DNA of 64,000 bases, from contig NZ_JBGFFE010000008.1 in assembly GCF_041224415.1 (NCBI RefSeq), forward strand, positions 45,440-109,439, read 5' to 3'. Positions within the stretch are counted from its first letter, which is position 1; each line of letters opens with the position of its first letter. This DNA comes from Clostridium_B lapidicellarium. Lineage in GTDB: Bacteria > Bacillota > Clostridia > Clostridiales > Clostridiaceae. This document shows positions 26,471-35,817 of the stretch, piece by piece. Below the pieces are notes generated by a model. It was not told where the DNA came from. It worked only from the letters and a program-made list of their open reading frames with translations, and searched no databases. Made by a program: the position numbers and the translations under genes.

Positions 26471-26899
26471 ATGTACGATAACAGTATGAAGGTAGAGTTT
26501 GTTAGCAAATCTCAAAATGAAAGTTTTGCCAGAGTGGCGGTGGCAGCTTTTGTATCACAGCTGGATCCTACGATAGAGGAGTTAACAGATGTGAAAACTG
26601 CAGTTTCGGAGGCTGTTACAAATTCTATTATTCATGGTTATGAGAATAGGGAAGGAATAGTTAAGATTGAGGCTTTTATTAAAGACAGAGAACTTACCCT
26701 GACTGTAGAAGATGAAGGAATAGGCATAGAGGATATAGATTTGGCCAGACAACCGCTTTATACATCTAGACCTGATCTTGAAAGATCAGGCATGGGATTT
26801 ACTGTAATGGAGACTTTTATGGATTCACTTAAAGTGGAATCTAAAAGAAATAAAGGGACAAGAGTAATAATGAAAAAAGTTTTTAATTCATTAAGTTAG
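26471..26899 (+). CDS. spoIIAB: Anti-sigma-F factor SpoIIAB (serine kinase)
   Basis: A GHKL-fold protein kinase of 142 aa that phosphorylates SpoIIAA and holds sigma-F inactive. The N box lies in AVSEAVTNSIIHGY, the G1 box in VEDEGIGIEDI and the G2 box in RSGMGFTVME, all intact. SQNESFARVAVAAF near the start is the conserved SpoIIAB opening. Start 26471 is supported by GGGGGG (about 26456-26461) spaced about 9 bases; an upstream in-frame start would overlap spoIIAA. Co-transcribed with spoIIAA and sigF. Confidence 0.96.
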   Translation: MYDNSMKVEFVSKSQNESFARVAVAAFVSQLDPTIEELTDVKTAVSEAVTNSIIHGYENREGIVKIEAFIKDRELTLTVEDEGIGIEDIDLARQPLYTSRPDLERSGMGFTVMETFMDSLKVESKRNKGTRVIMKKVFNSLS

Positions 26900-26908
26900 G
26901 TGAATATT

Positions 26909-27664
26909 ATGGATGAAGAAGCAGTAAAAAAATCAAAGTATAGTTATGAAGATAACTTGGAATTAATTAAATATGCCAAACAGGGAGACAAGGAAGCTCT
27001 AAACAAGCTGGTAAAACTAAATTTGCCATTGGTATCTACCATAAGTAAAAAGTTTTTGAATAGAGGATATGAATATGAAGATATATTCCAGATAGGATGT
27101 ATGGGGCTTATGAAGGCGGTGAACAATTTTGATCCAAGTTATAATGTAAAATTTTCTACATATGCTGTACCAATGATATTGGGAGAGATAAAGCGATTCT
27201 TAAGAGATGACGGAATGATAAAAGTGAGCAGAAGTGTAAAAAATACGGCTAAGAAACTTCACTATGACAGAGAGGCACTGACGAAGAAATTGGACAGAGA
27301 ACCTACTGTGGAAGAACTGTCCGAGTACTCTGGTATAGAAGTGGAGGATCTGGTATTTGCTACAGAATCTGCCACCAATTTGCAATATCTTTATGATACT
27401 ATACATCAGGACGACGGCTCTCCGGTCCTTCTGATAGATAAAATAAGTGACAATCCAAATGAAGATGTGGAAATGGTGGATAGAATCGCACTTAAAGAGG
27501 CACTCAAGGATTTAGATGTAAAGTCAAGGCAGATCATAATGCTTAGATATTTTAAGGATAAAACTCAGGTTCAGGTAGCTAAAATGTTGGGAATAAATCA
27601 GGTACAGGTTTCTAGGATAGAAAAGAAAGTTTTGAAAACCATGAAAAAAATTCTGGGTGGATAA
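26909..27664 (+). CDS. sigF: RNA polymerase sigma-F factor
   Basis: The first forespore-specific sigma factor, 251 aa. Region 2 carries LVSTISKKFLNRGYEYEDIFQIGCMGLMKAV and FSTYAVPMILGEIKRFLRDDG. Region 3 has the HTH around EPTVEELSEYSGI, and region 4 ends in TQVQVAKMLGINQVQVSRIEKKVL, recognising the -35 box. ATG 26909 is preferred over a GTG at 26900 because AGGTGA (26897-26902) is the ribosome binding site. It ends at a shared bidirectional terminator with the converging penicillin-binding protein gene. Confidence 0.96.
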   Translation: MDEEAVKKSKYSYEDNLELIKYAKQGDKEALNKLVKLNLPLVSTISKKFLNRGYEYEDIFQIGCMGLMKAVNNFDPSYNVKFSTYAVPMILGEIKRFLRDDGMIKVSRSVKNTAKKLHYDREALTKKLDREPTVEELSEYSGIEVEDLVFATESATNLQYLYDTIHQDDGSPVLLIDKISDNPNEDVEMVDRIALKEALKDLDVKSRQIIMLRYFKDKTQVQVAKMLGINQVQVSRIEKKVLKTMKKILGG

Positions 27665-27751
27665 TTGAAAGTGAAGTGCAGAGTGTGAAAGAGTTTGATG
27701 CACAGTTGAATTTACACGGCAGGTTCTCTTTTTCAGAATACCAAAAAGAGT

Positions 27752-27784
27752 GCCGGTAAACTGTCCAGAAAATAGTTTACCGGC
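27752..27784. terminator. Bidirectional terminator between sigF and the PBP gene
   Basis: An 11-bp perfect inverted repeat (27752-27762 with 27774-27784) with an 11-base loop. On the minus strand it is followed by CTCTTTTTGG, and on the plus strand by a T-rich stretch, so it can end both converging transcripts. Confidence 0.8.
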
Positions 27785-27790
27785 GCTTCT

Positions 27791-30154
27791 TTATTTTAAT
27801 TCTGTGTTCGGTGTTTCAGAAGGTGTATTGTCATCGGGATTTTCAGTATTTTCATCGTCGTTTGTATTATCTTGCGTATTGTCATTTCCGGAACTGTTAT
27901 TGCCGCGGTTCGGATTTGTATTGCTCTTTCTTGTATTTTTGGCGTTTCTGCCTTCAGTGTTCCTATTTTCTGTAGTTTTATTATTATCTGTTTTATTCGT
28001 ATCATTTGGAAGATAATCAAAGATGTTCCAGGAACGGTGCATATCACAGTAGTCAGTGGGAACTGTGCCCGCTATAAAGAATTCAGTATAAACCGTACTG
28101 CCTGCCGGATCCGTATAACAAGCTACAGTTGGTAATTTGCCGGATTCAGAACAGATTGATTGTGCCACTACTCCAGAAGGCATTTTGATATCTTTTGCAG
28201 GTAAACCTTCATGGAAGGGAGACATTATGTCTGCCCAGAGTTTAGCTGCAGAATTACTGTTGAGTGAGGTATTTAAAACCGTATTGTCATCATTGCCAAT
28301 CCATACTGCAGCCGAATAGTATGGAGTCAATCCACAAAACCATAAATCCTTGTTGTCACTGGATGTACCAGTTTTACCTCTTACAGGCATATTTCCAAAA
28401 TTGGCATTAGGTGCTGTTCCCTCTTGACTGACAGGTCCTTTTAACATATCGTACATTATATAACTCCCCTGGGGAGAGAGAACCTTTTTTGTTCTGGTTT
28501 TGTTATCCAATAAAATTTTACCATTTCTGTCTACGACTTTGGTATAAAGCTTGGGGTAGGTGTATGTGCCATTATTTCCAAAGACTCCGTAAGCTGAAGA
28601 CATTATAAGGGTATTTACACCGTGATGAAGCTGGCCTAAGGATAAAGCAGATATGCTGCCCCTGTCGTCTTCATCTAAGGTTATTCCGAATTTCTCAGCA
28701 TAATCGGCACCGGCTTTCAATCCCAGTTTATCTTCCAGTTTTACTGCAACTAAATTTATGGAATGAGTTATGGCTGTTCTCAAAGTCATAGTTCCGCCTA
28801 TGTATGTATCGTCCTTGGGTTGATATGGAGGTTCTCCAGGTGAAGCGTATTTATTTGCAATATCATCTGGTAATGGTGAATCTTCAAAAGTACTTGCTGC
28901 TGTAAATTTCTTCGAATCTATGGCGGGGCTGTATACAGTTAATGGTTTTATGCTGGAACCTGGAGGTCTCAGATAGTTTTCAGATGAAGCCCTGTTAAAA
29001 GATCTGGCTGGTTGAGTGCCTCTTCCACCAACTAGAGCCTTGATTTCCCCTGAATGATAATCCATTACTACAGCGGAAGCCTGAGGCTGTGCTATTCCAT
29101 TTTTATCTACGGAAGAAGTCTGGAATATATTGTCATTATCCAGTATGTTCTGAGTCTTTAACTGTAGATTTTTATCCATTGTAGAGTATATTTTTAAACC
29201 ATCATACATAAGCAGATTGTTTATTTGCTCATCGTCATAATTGTATTTGGATTTCAAATCCTTTTTTACCGAACTTATAACGGATGTTGTAAACCATTCG
29301 TTATTATAACCGTTGTTTACGGTGGGCTGCGGGTTGATATCCAATTTACCCGTTGAAATGTCATTTGTGGCTGAAGTATATTGAGCCCGGGATATATATC
29401 CGTTTTCATACATTTTCTTTATTACAGTAGCAGTTCTGTTTAGATAAATAGATGGATTTTTTTGTGCAACTGCAGAATAGGGATAATATACAGATGGACT
29501 TTGAGGCATGCCTGCAATAAAGGCACATTCAATTAAATTTAAGTCTTTTGCAGATTTCCCGAAATATTGTTTGGAAGCTGCTTCAACTCCAAGGGCCCTT
29601 CCACCTAGAAAGATCGTGTTCATATATGCTTCCAATATCTGATCCTTGCTTAATTTTCGTTCAAGTTGTAGGGAAAGGTATATTTCCTGCAGTTTTCGTT
29701 TGTAGGACACCTCCGACGACAGAAACACGCTTCTTACTAACTGCTGTGTTATTGTAGATGCACCTTGAATATCCGATCCTCTTACAAGTTTGCTTTTGAT
29801 ATCTATTAATGTTACTCCAATTAGCCTTTTTAAATCTATGCCCCTATGTTTGTAAAACCGTTCATCTTCTATGCTAACAAAAGCATTTTTTAAATTTTTA
29901 GGCATACTGCTAAATGGAATTACTGTCCTTTGTTGGGAAGTGACCACTGTATCCATTGGTTCATTTTTATTGTCATACAGAACAGAAGGTTCACTCAAAT
30001 TTAATATTTGATTTATATCCAATTTAGGAGAATCTTTTATTATTGCAAGGGATATACCCACTAATACCATAAGTGCTATTATCAGCAAGCTAAATAAAAT
30101 TTTAGGAGCTTTTCTGGAAGTCTTAGCTTGGGTTTTTTTATGTCTTTTGACCAT
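27791..30154 (-). CDS. Class A penicillin-binding protein 1A
   Basis: A bifunctional peptidoglycan synthase of 787 aa. A membrane anchor covers about residues 18-38. The glycosyltransferase domain follows, with catalytic Glu96 in EDERFYKHRG and ITQQLVR. The transpeptidase domain has Ser402-x-x-Lys405 (SSIK), SIN (467-469) and KTGTS (596-600). The last 90 residues are a low-complexity Asn/Thr/Asp/Glu tail after EFFIAGTVPTDYCDMHR, probably disordered and outside the cell. An AAGGAGG ribosome binding site precedes the ATG and an extended -10 (TGTTATAAT) lies at about 30191-30199 on the minus strand. Which named PBP it corresponds to is unclear. Confidence 0.93.
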   Translation of the reverse strand: MVKRHKKTQAKTSRKAPKILFSLLIIALMVLVGISLAIIKDSPKLDINQILNLSEPSVLYDNKNEPMDTVVTSQQRTVIPFSSMPKNLKNAFVSIEDERFYKHRGIDLKRLIGVTLIDIKSKLVRGSDIQGASTITQQLVRSVFLSSEVSYKRKLQEIYLSLQLERKLSKDQILEAYMNTIFLGGRALGVEAASKQYFGKSAKDLNLIECAFIAGMPQSPSVYYPYSAVAQKNPSIYLNRTATVIKKMYENGYISRAQYTSATNDISTGKLDINPQPTVNNGYNNEWFTTSVISSVKKDLKSKYNYDDEQINNLLMYDGLKIYSTMDKNLQLKTQNILDNDNIFQTSSVDKNGIAQPQASAVVMDYHSGEIKALVGGRGTQPARSFNRASSENYLRPPGSSIKPLTVYSPAIDSKKFTAASTFEDSPLPDDIANKYASPGEPPYQPKDDTYIGGTMTLRTAITHSINLVAVKLEDKLGLKAGADYAEKFGITLDEDDRGSISALSLGQLHHGVNTLIMSSAYGVFGNNGTYTYPKLYTKVVDRNGKILLDNKTRTKKVLSPQGSYIMYDMLKGPVSQEGTAPNANFGNMPVRGKTGTSSDNKDLWFCGLTPYYSAAVWIGNDDNTVLNTSLNSNSAAKLWADIMSPFHEGLPAKDIKMPSGVVAQSICSESGKLPTVACYTDPAGSTVYTEFFIAGTVPTDYCDMHRSWNIFDYLPNDTNKTDNNKTTENRNTEGRNAKNTRKSNTNPNRGNNSSGNDNTQDNTNDDENTENPDDNTPSETPNTELK

Positions 30155-30419
30155 AATTGTCCTCCTTGTTTTAACCTTTACATTTAAATTATTATAACAT
30201 AAATTAAAGTGTTAATGGAATGTTAATGAAACGTGTAAATTTTCAGATAAATAAAAGGAGATTTTTTAATAATAATATATATTATAGCAGTGTTTATATT
30301 GATATGATAACTAAACGGAAAGGCTTTTTGGTGTTAATAGAATCATAGAAGATCAATATGGGAAAAATTATAGGCATATACCTGAAATTTTTCCTCAAAT
30401 CTACTCCTAGATTTAATTA

Positions 30420-30941
30420 TTAATCCCAATTGAATACATAAGGTATATTTCTATAGTAATCCCCATAATTAAGGCCGTAACCTGCTACAAATACATCGGG
30501 TATTTTAAAACAGTAAAAGTCCGGCTTTAGAGAAACCTTCCGCCTTTCAGGTTTGTCCAATAATACACAGGATTTTATACTTGAAGCACCTCTGGATTTT
30601 ATATGATTTATGACAAAATTCATGGTTATACCTGTATCCATTATATCGTCTACAATTAGTACATCACACCCGTGAATATCATCTACTATGTCATTTAGAA
30701 TCTTTACTTTTCCAGATGAGGTCTCCGAGTTTTTATAACTTGACGTTCTCATAAACCCTATTTTTAAAGGAAGATCTATTTGTCTCACTAGATCTGATGT
30801 AAATATAAAACTTCCTCTCAGAAGAGATAATACGTATAAGTTTTTATCTTTATATTCCTGACTCAGTATTTCCCCCAAATCTTTTACTTTGCTAGCAATT
30901 TTTTCCTTGGCTATCAATATATTTTTTGACTTATTTTCCAT
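30420..30941 (-). CDS. hpt: Hypoxanthine phosphoribosyltransferase
   Basis: Salvages hypoxanthine (and usually guanine) to IMP/GMP with PRPP. The 173-aa protein has the type I PRT signature VLIVDDIMDTG and the flexible-loop region RTSSYKNSETSSG. The hood region FVAGYGLNYGDYYRNIPYV at the C-terminus is typical of bacterial HPRT. GGAGGTTT precedes the start on the minus strand. It stands alone, next to the PBP gene in the same orientation but 265 bases away, so it is probably a separate unit. Confidence 0.93.
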   Translation of the reverse strand: MENKSKNILIAKEKIASKVKDLGEILSQEYKDKNLYVLSLLRGSFIFTSDLVRQIDLPLKIGFMRTSSYKNSETSSGKVKILNDIVDDIHGCDVLIVDDIMDTGITMNFVINHIKSRGASSIKSCVLLDKPERRKVSLKPDFYCFKIPDVFVAGYGLNYGDYYRNIPYVFNWD

Positions 30942-31126
30942 TACAAACCTCCAATTAATGACATATTAAGACGCTGGCTTCAATTTATATTATTAATCTT
31001 AGCAATATTTTTGTAAATTTTCAATGGCTGTGTATTAATTTGTATATTGTTCATTGAATTTTAGAATTATAAATTATAGGAGATTTATGATATGATTACA
31101 GTGAGCTGAAAGTTGGAGATGATATT

Positions 31127-32908
31127 ATGATATATGGTAATGTTGACGGAGTAAAAAAGTATGCACTTGATAGATTGAAAAAAATTTATGACATGCAAGT
31201 GCCTAAGGATGTTTTGTGCAGCAGGGAAATTGTGGGGATTATCTGGAATTTTTCAATTTATTTGAATAGAGAGATAAGTGTGGCCGTTAACAGAAGGGGA
31301 GAAGTTGTAAATGTGACTATTGGGAACAGCAGTACTGTTGACATAGGGAAATTTACCTCTCTTGAAAATAGACTTTCTGGTATCAGAATAATACATACAC
31401 ATCCTGGAAGCAGGGCCCGACTTTCTATGGTGGATGTTTCGGCTTTGACTAAATTAAAGCTTGATTGTATAGCTGCCGTGGGAATTAAAAATGGTGTCAT
31501 TGAATTGTGCATGGGATTTTGTAAAATAGAAGATAAATTGATTAAGGCGGAAATTTCAAATGAAATTACCTTGGATGAGGGATTACAATATAATATATTG
31601 GATAAAATATATGGGGTAGAAGAAACTTTAAAATTAAAGGACATATCGGAAGAAAAAGGTGAAAGAGCAGTACTTGTGGGGACAGACAATAGAGAAAGCT
31701 TAAATGAGCTGGAAGAATTGGCTAGAGCCTGTAACGCAGAGACATTGGAAAAGGTATTTCAGAAAAGAGATACCATTGATGCCGCCTTTTACATTGGAAA
31801 GGGAAAAGTGAAAGAAATAGGCATGATATGTCAGATAGAAAATGCCAATTTAGTTATTTTTGACGATGAACTGTCCGGATCACAAATAAGGAATTTAGAG
31901 GAAAATCTGGGAGTTAAGGTAATAGACAGAACTGTCCTGATACTTGATATATTTGCAACCAGGGCGAAGAGCAGAGAATCTAAAATGCAGGTGGAACTGG
32001 CACAACTCGAATATAGATTTGCCAGGCTTTCAGGGCTTGGAACAGTTTTATCCAGAACTGGAGGAGGTATAGGAACCAGGGGACCTGGCGAAAAAAAACT
32101 GGAGACCGACAGAAGGCATATAAGGGAGAAAATATATGAAATTAAAAGTGAGCTTAAAAAAGCAGGGAAGGTCAGAGATATTCAAAGGCGGAGAAGAAAT
32201 GGAACCTGTAAAATTTCTCTGGTTGGATATACTAATTCGGGAAAATCTACTTTGAGGAATATGCTGTGTGAAATTGCTGCCCCGGGTGAAATTGCCAGTA
32301 AAGGAAAGGCATTTGAGGCAGATATGTTATTTGCAACTTTGGATACGACTACCAGAGCTGTTGAATTAAAAGACGGAAGAATAGTTACTGTTACTGATAC
32401 AGTAGGTTTTATAAATAAACTTCCCCATGATCTGATAGAATCCTTCAAATCCACTTTAGAAGAGATAAATTATTCAGATCTGATATTACATGTGGTAGAT
32501 GTATCTTCCAGCCGTGTGGAAAAACAAATGGAAGTTGTGAATAAAGTTTTAAAAGAACTTTCGCTGGGGGAAAAACCGGTCCTTGTAGTGCTCAATAAAG
32601 TAGATAAAGTAGATAAGGATAGAGTAAAAGCCATAATGTCTGAGTGTAGAAGTTTAGATGTGGTTTGTGTATCAGCTAAATACGGTATCAATTTGGAAGA
32701 ACTTTTGGAAAAAATATCAGATCTTCTTCCGACGAGTATAAAAAAAGTTCAGTGTCTGATTCCGTATACGAAGCAGTCGTTGGTGTCATTTATTCATAAT
32801 AATTGTAAAATTGAAAAAGAGAAATATGGAGAAAGGGGAACTTATATAACTGCACTGGTTGATGAAAAATGCTATGATAAAATAAAGGAGTTTGTAGTTA
32901 GGCAATAG
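31127..32908 (+). CDS. hflX: GTPase HflX with N-terminal JAMM-like domain
   Basis: HflX splits stalled ribosomes and is an Obg-family GTPase. The classical part begins at about residue 180 (VGTDNRESLNELEELARA) with the glycine-rich HflX motif SRTGGGIGTRGPGEKKLE. The G domain follows: GYTNSGKST (G1), TTTRAVEL (G2), DTVGF (G3), NKVDK (G4). The first 180 residues contain an exact JAMM metal-site pattern: Glu34 in REIVGI, His90-x-His92, then seven residues to Ser100 and Asp103 (HTHPGSRARLSMVD). At 593 aa the protein is much longer than the roughly 420 aa of E. coli HflX. Protease activity of the extra domain is only inferred. Confidence 0.92.
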   Translation: MIYGNVDGVKKYALDRLKKIYDMQVPKDVLCSREIVGIIWNFSIYLNREISVAVNRRGEVVNVTIGNSSTVDIGKFTSLENRLSGIRIIHTHPGSRARLSMVDVSALTKLKLDCIAAVGIKNGVIELCMGFCKIEDKLIKAEISNEITLDEGLQYNILDKIYGVEETLKLKDISEEKGERAVLVGTDNRESLNELEELARACNAETLEKVFQKRDTIDAAFYIGKGKVKEIGMICQIENANLVIFDDELSGSQIRNLEENLGVKVIDRTVLILDIFATRAKSRESKMQVELAQLEYRFARLSGLGTVLSRTGGGIGTRGPGEKKLETDRRHIREKIYEIKSELKKAGKVRDIQRRRRNGTCKISLVGYTNSGKSTLRNMLCEIAAPGEIASKGKAFEADMLFATLDTTTRAVELKDGRIVTVTDTVGFINKLPHDLIESFKSTLEEINYSDLILHVVDVSSSRVEKQMEVVNKVLKELSLGEKPVLVVLNKVDKVDKDRVKAIMSECRSLDVVCVSAKYGINLEELLEKISDLLPTSIKKVQCLIPYTKQSLVSFIHNNCKIEKEKYGERGTYITALVDEKCYDKIKEFVVRQ

Positions 32909-32931
32909 CTTGTATTATAGGATAATATATA

Positions 32932-32960
32932 TTGACTTAAAAAATCTACTGTGACATAAT
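32932..32960 (+). promoter_or_regulatory. Sigma-A promoter of the rubredoxin gene
   Basis: TTGACT (32932-32937) and CATAAT (32955-32960) are separated by 17 bases, 36 bases before the rubredoxin ATG. Confidence 0.6.
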
Positions 32961-32996
32961 GATATTGTATTTTATTAATGCATAGGAGGAATTGCA

Positions 32997-33158
32997 ATGG
33001 ATAAATATGTTTGTACTGCTTGTGGTTATGTCTATGATCCTGCAGTAGGGGATCCGGATTCGGGAGTTAAGCCGGGAACTCCATTTAAAGATTTGCCGGA
33101 AGATTGGGTATGCCCGGTTTGTGGTGTTCCAAAAAGTCAGTTTGAAAAAAAGGAATAA
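32997..33158 (+). CDS. Rubredoxin
   Basis: A 53-aa one-iron electron carrier. The two metal knuckles are CTACG near residue 6 and CPVCG near residue 39, giving the Fe(Cys)4 site. The middle has YDPAVGDPDSGVKPGTPF and LPEDWVC, all standard. In anaerobes rubredoxin feeds electrons to oxygen and superoxide detoxifying enzymes. GGAGGA precedes the ATG. It has its own promoter and a strong terminator, so it is a single-gene unit. Confidence 0.96.
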   Translation: MDKYVCTACGYVYDPAVGDPDSGVKPGTPFKDLPEDWVCPVCGVPKSQFEKKE

Positions 33159-33198
33159 TTAGTATATTGAAATGACAGTGCTGAATAGTGTAAAATGG

Positions 33199-33243
33199 TA
33201 TCTGAAGATATGATAGAAGTATTATATCTTCAGATATTTTTTT
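33199..33243 (+). terminator. Rho-independent terminator after rubredoxin
   Basis: A 13-bp perfect inverted repeat (33199-33211 with 33224-33236) is followed directly by seven T residues (33237-33243). Confidence 0.9.
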
Positions 33244-33296
33244 GTACAGTTGATATGATTTTTGAGAGACAAAAATTTAAAGGGGGCTTATAAAAG

Positions 33297-34196
33297 ATGG
33301 AAAAGACTATTTTGCAGTATCAAAAAGCTTTTAATGTTGTTGTCAAAAGGCTTAAGAGTAATGATTCTGTTCTTGCAGTTATGGTTTTTGGGAGTATGAT
33401 TACCGGAGATTTATGGGATGAATCCGATATCGATTTGCTTATAATATGCAGGAACAATATGGACAATGTGAAAAATTTGTATACTGAGGAGGAAGATGTG
33501 CCGATTCATGTGAAACTCATGAGCAAGAATAATTTTTTGCAATTGCCCAAACAGGATTTGAAGGGAGGGTTCATTCACAGGATAATATCTTCTTCCAAGC
33601 TGATTTTTTCTAAAGATTTAGATATAACCTCTAAATATGATGTCAGGAGGTATTATCCGGATCTGGACAGAGAGAGGTGGAATATGGTTTACCTCGGGGA
33701 TCTGTTTAAAAGTATGAGTATATGTAAAAAATATCTTCAAAATGATGGAATTTACACTTCTTATATTGCAGCAGTACGATCGATAGAAGAATTTTCTAAA
33801 TTATATATAAATTCTTCCGGACACATGGTAAGCAAGGATACTATGACTATGGCCATGAATTTAAATGATGATTTTAAAGTCTGTGTGGATAATTTATTTT
33901 TTAGTAATATTGAGGAGATAAAAAAATCTATAGAGGATACAATGAATTACCTGAAGAAAAACATAGATAAAAATATTCAAAACGTTACAAATATACTTTT
34001 AAATTATATGAGAAAAAAAGATTGTTTCCTGAGCTCTGAGGATATAAAAAAAGACGAAATGTTTTATAACTATAATATAAATATGGAAGAAATTTTAAAT
34101 GAGTTGTGGAAAAGAGATTTAATTAAAAAAGAATATAGAAATTACAGGGCAAAAGATGGAACGTCTCTATTTAAGGAAAACGTGTATTTTATATAG
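33297..34196 (+). CDS. Nucleotidyltransferase-domain protein, unknown substrate
   Basis: A 299-aa protein with a minimal nucleotidyltransferase fold at the N-terminus: VFGSMITGDLWDESDIDLLII gives the GS-x-DxD active site, with the expected spacing. The middle (about residues 120-220) is helical, like the substrate-binding or HEPN-like domains attached to such transferases. The last 60 residues look like a small winged-helix module (EEILNELWKRDLIKKEYR). It could modify an antibiotic, a tRNA end or a protein; nothing in the context decides. It precedes a MocR-type regulator by 150 bases. Confidence 0.7.
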   Translation: MEKTILQYQKAFNVVVKRLKSNDSVLAVMVFGSMITGDLWDESDIDLLIICRNNMDNVKNLYTEEEDVPIHVKLMSKNNFLQLPKQDLKGGFIHRIISSSKLIFSKDLDITSKYDVRRYYPDLDRERWNMVYLGDLFKSMSICKKYLQNDGIYTSYIAAVRSIEEFSKLYINSSGHMVSKDTMTMAMNLNDDFKVCVDNLFFSNIEEIKKSIEDTMNYLKKNIDKNIQNVTNILLNYMRKKDCFLSSEDIKKDEMFYNYNINMEEILNELWKRDLIKKEYRNYRAKDGTSLFKENVYFI

Positions 34197-34345
34197 ATAT
34201 TTTCTGAATACAGCAGAAAGATTTAATGCTAAAATTTATTTTGGTTTTTGGTATTAAATCTTTTCCTTTTGTGATATTGTGTTTGTATGAAATAGTACGA
34301 AACGGTTTTATTCTTAATATATAAAAAAGGAGAATCAATTTTCTA

Positions 34346-35752
34346 TTGAATAAATATTTGATGGATTTAGGTAGGGGAAAAGTTAAGTATTTGCTTATAG
34401 AGAAACACATAAGAAATTTAATAGATAAAAGTGAAATAAGAGACGGTGAGAAGCTGCCTACTATAAGACAGTTGGCACAGCTTTTGAAAGTGAATAATGT
34501 TACCATAGTAAATGCCTATAAAAGCCTTCAAAATAAGGGGTATGCTGTTTCTAAAATGGGGAGCGGAACATATGCAAAAAAAAGAGATACAAATAAGAAT
34601 TTTAATAGAGAATATTCTAGAGCTTTAAAAAAAATATTCAGCAATAAAATAGGAAATTACATAGATTTCACGGGAGAAATGGCCAGCGGAGAATTTTTTC
34701 AGATAAATTTTTTCAAAGATGTTCTAAACGAAGTATTAGACAGAGATGGCTCTGAGGCCCTGATTTACCAGGAACCTTTGGGGTATGAAGGCTTGAGAAG
34801 AAGTATAAGCGATATTTTTTGGAAGGGCAGTGTAAATGCGGAGGACATACTTATAATTTCCGGGGCACAGCAGGGGATAGATGTTGTGTCAAAAGCTATT
34901 TTAAATACATATGACAGTGTGGTAGTTGAGAAACCTACTTATAGTGGTGCATTGTCCGTATTTAAATCCAGAAGATCAGATATATTTGAAATACCGATAG
35001 AAAAAAATGGTGTAAATGTGGATAAGCTTGAAAAAATACTTCAAAAAAATAATATAAAATGTTTTTATACCATGAGCTATTTTCAGAATCCGTCCGGTAT
35101 AAGTTATAATGATGAAAAGAAAAAGCAAATATTGAGGTTGGCAGAGATATATAATTTTTATATAATAGAAGATGATTATCTTTCAGAATTGATTTATGAT
35201 AGTGATATAAAATATAATAGTTTTAAAAGTTTAGATCAGAATGACAGAGTTATTTATATAAAAAGTTTTTCAAAAATATTCTTACCCGGCATAAGAATTG
35301 GGTATTTAATACCTCCTAGAAAATTTAGAGAAAATATCCAAAATTCTAAAATCAATACGGATATAGCTACTTCAAGCCTTATGCAAAGGGCATTGGATTT
35401 GTACATTAGAAAAGGTATGTGGAAAGATTACATTGATATGCTGAATATCAAATATAGGGATATGTATATGTATATGGAAAAATGCATAGTTAAGTATTTG
35501 AAAGGCAAGGTAGATTTTATAAAACCAGGTGGAGGACTGCACTTTTATTTGAAAATTAAAGACAATATTAAAATGGATTCTATAACTTTATTTAAAGAGG
35601 CAAGACATAGGGGGGTATTGATTACTCCAGGTTCATTGTATTATAAGAATCCTCTGGAGGGCAAAAAATATTTTAAAATTGCCTTTTCACATGTGTGTAG
35701 GGAAAATATAAAAAAAGGAATTCAGATATTGAGCGATCTTATAACTGTATGA
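34346..35752 (+). CDS. MocR-type GntR regulator with aminotransferase domain
   Basis: A 468-aa fusion of a GntR winged helix (KLPTIRQLAQLLKVNNVTIVNAY, about residues 35-60, and SGTYA) to a fold-type I aminotransferase-like domain. The PLP lysine is in YIKSFSKIFLPGIRIGY. YQEPLGYEGLR, YFQNPSG and EDDYLSEL are conserved too. MocR proteins usually control vitamin B6 or amino-acid genes and sense PLP or an amino compound rather than acting as enzymes. The start is a TTG at 34346 with AAAGGAG about 13 bases upstream, so an ATG at 34361 is possible. No target gene is evident. Confidence 0.87.
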   Translation: MNKYLMDLGRGKVKYLLIEKHIRNLIDKSEIRDGEKLPTIRQLAQLLKVNNVTIVNAYKSLQNKGYAVSKMGSGTYAKKRDTNKNFNREYSRALKKIFSNKIGNYIDFTGEMASGEFFQINFFKDVLNEVLDRDGSEALIYQEPLGYEGLRRSISDIFWKGSVNAEDILIISGAQQGIDVVSKAILNTYDSVVVEKPTYSGALSVFKSRRSDIFEIPIEKNGVNVDKLEKILQKNNIKCFYTMSYFQNPSGISYNDEKKKQILRLAEIYNFYIIEDDYLSELIYDSDIKYNSFKSLDQNDRVIYIKSFSKIFLPGIRIGYLIPPRKFRENIQNSKINTDIATSSLMQRALDLYIRKGMWKDYIDMLNIKYRDMYMYMEKCIVKYLKGKVDFIKPGGGLHFYLKIKDNIKMDSITLFKEARHRGVLITPGSLYYKNPLEGKKYFKIAFSHVCRENIKKGIQILSDLITV

Positions 35753-35817
35753 TTTAATTTATTACATATTTTTATATGATAATTTAATGAGGGATACTTT
35801 GAAAGGTGGGGTAACGT

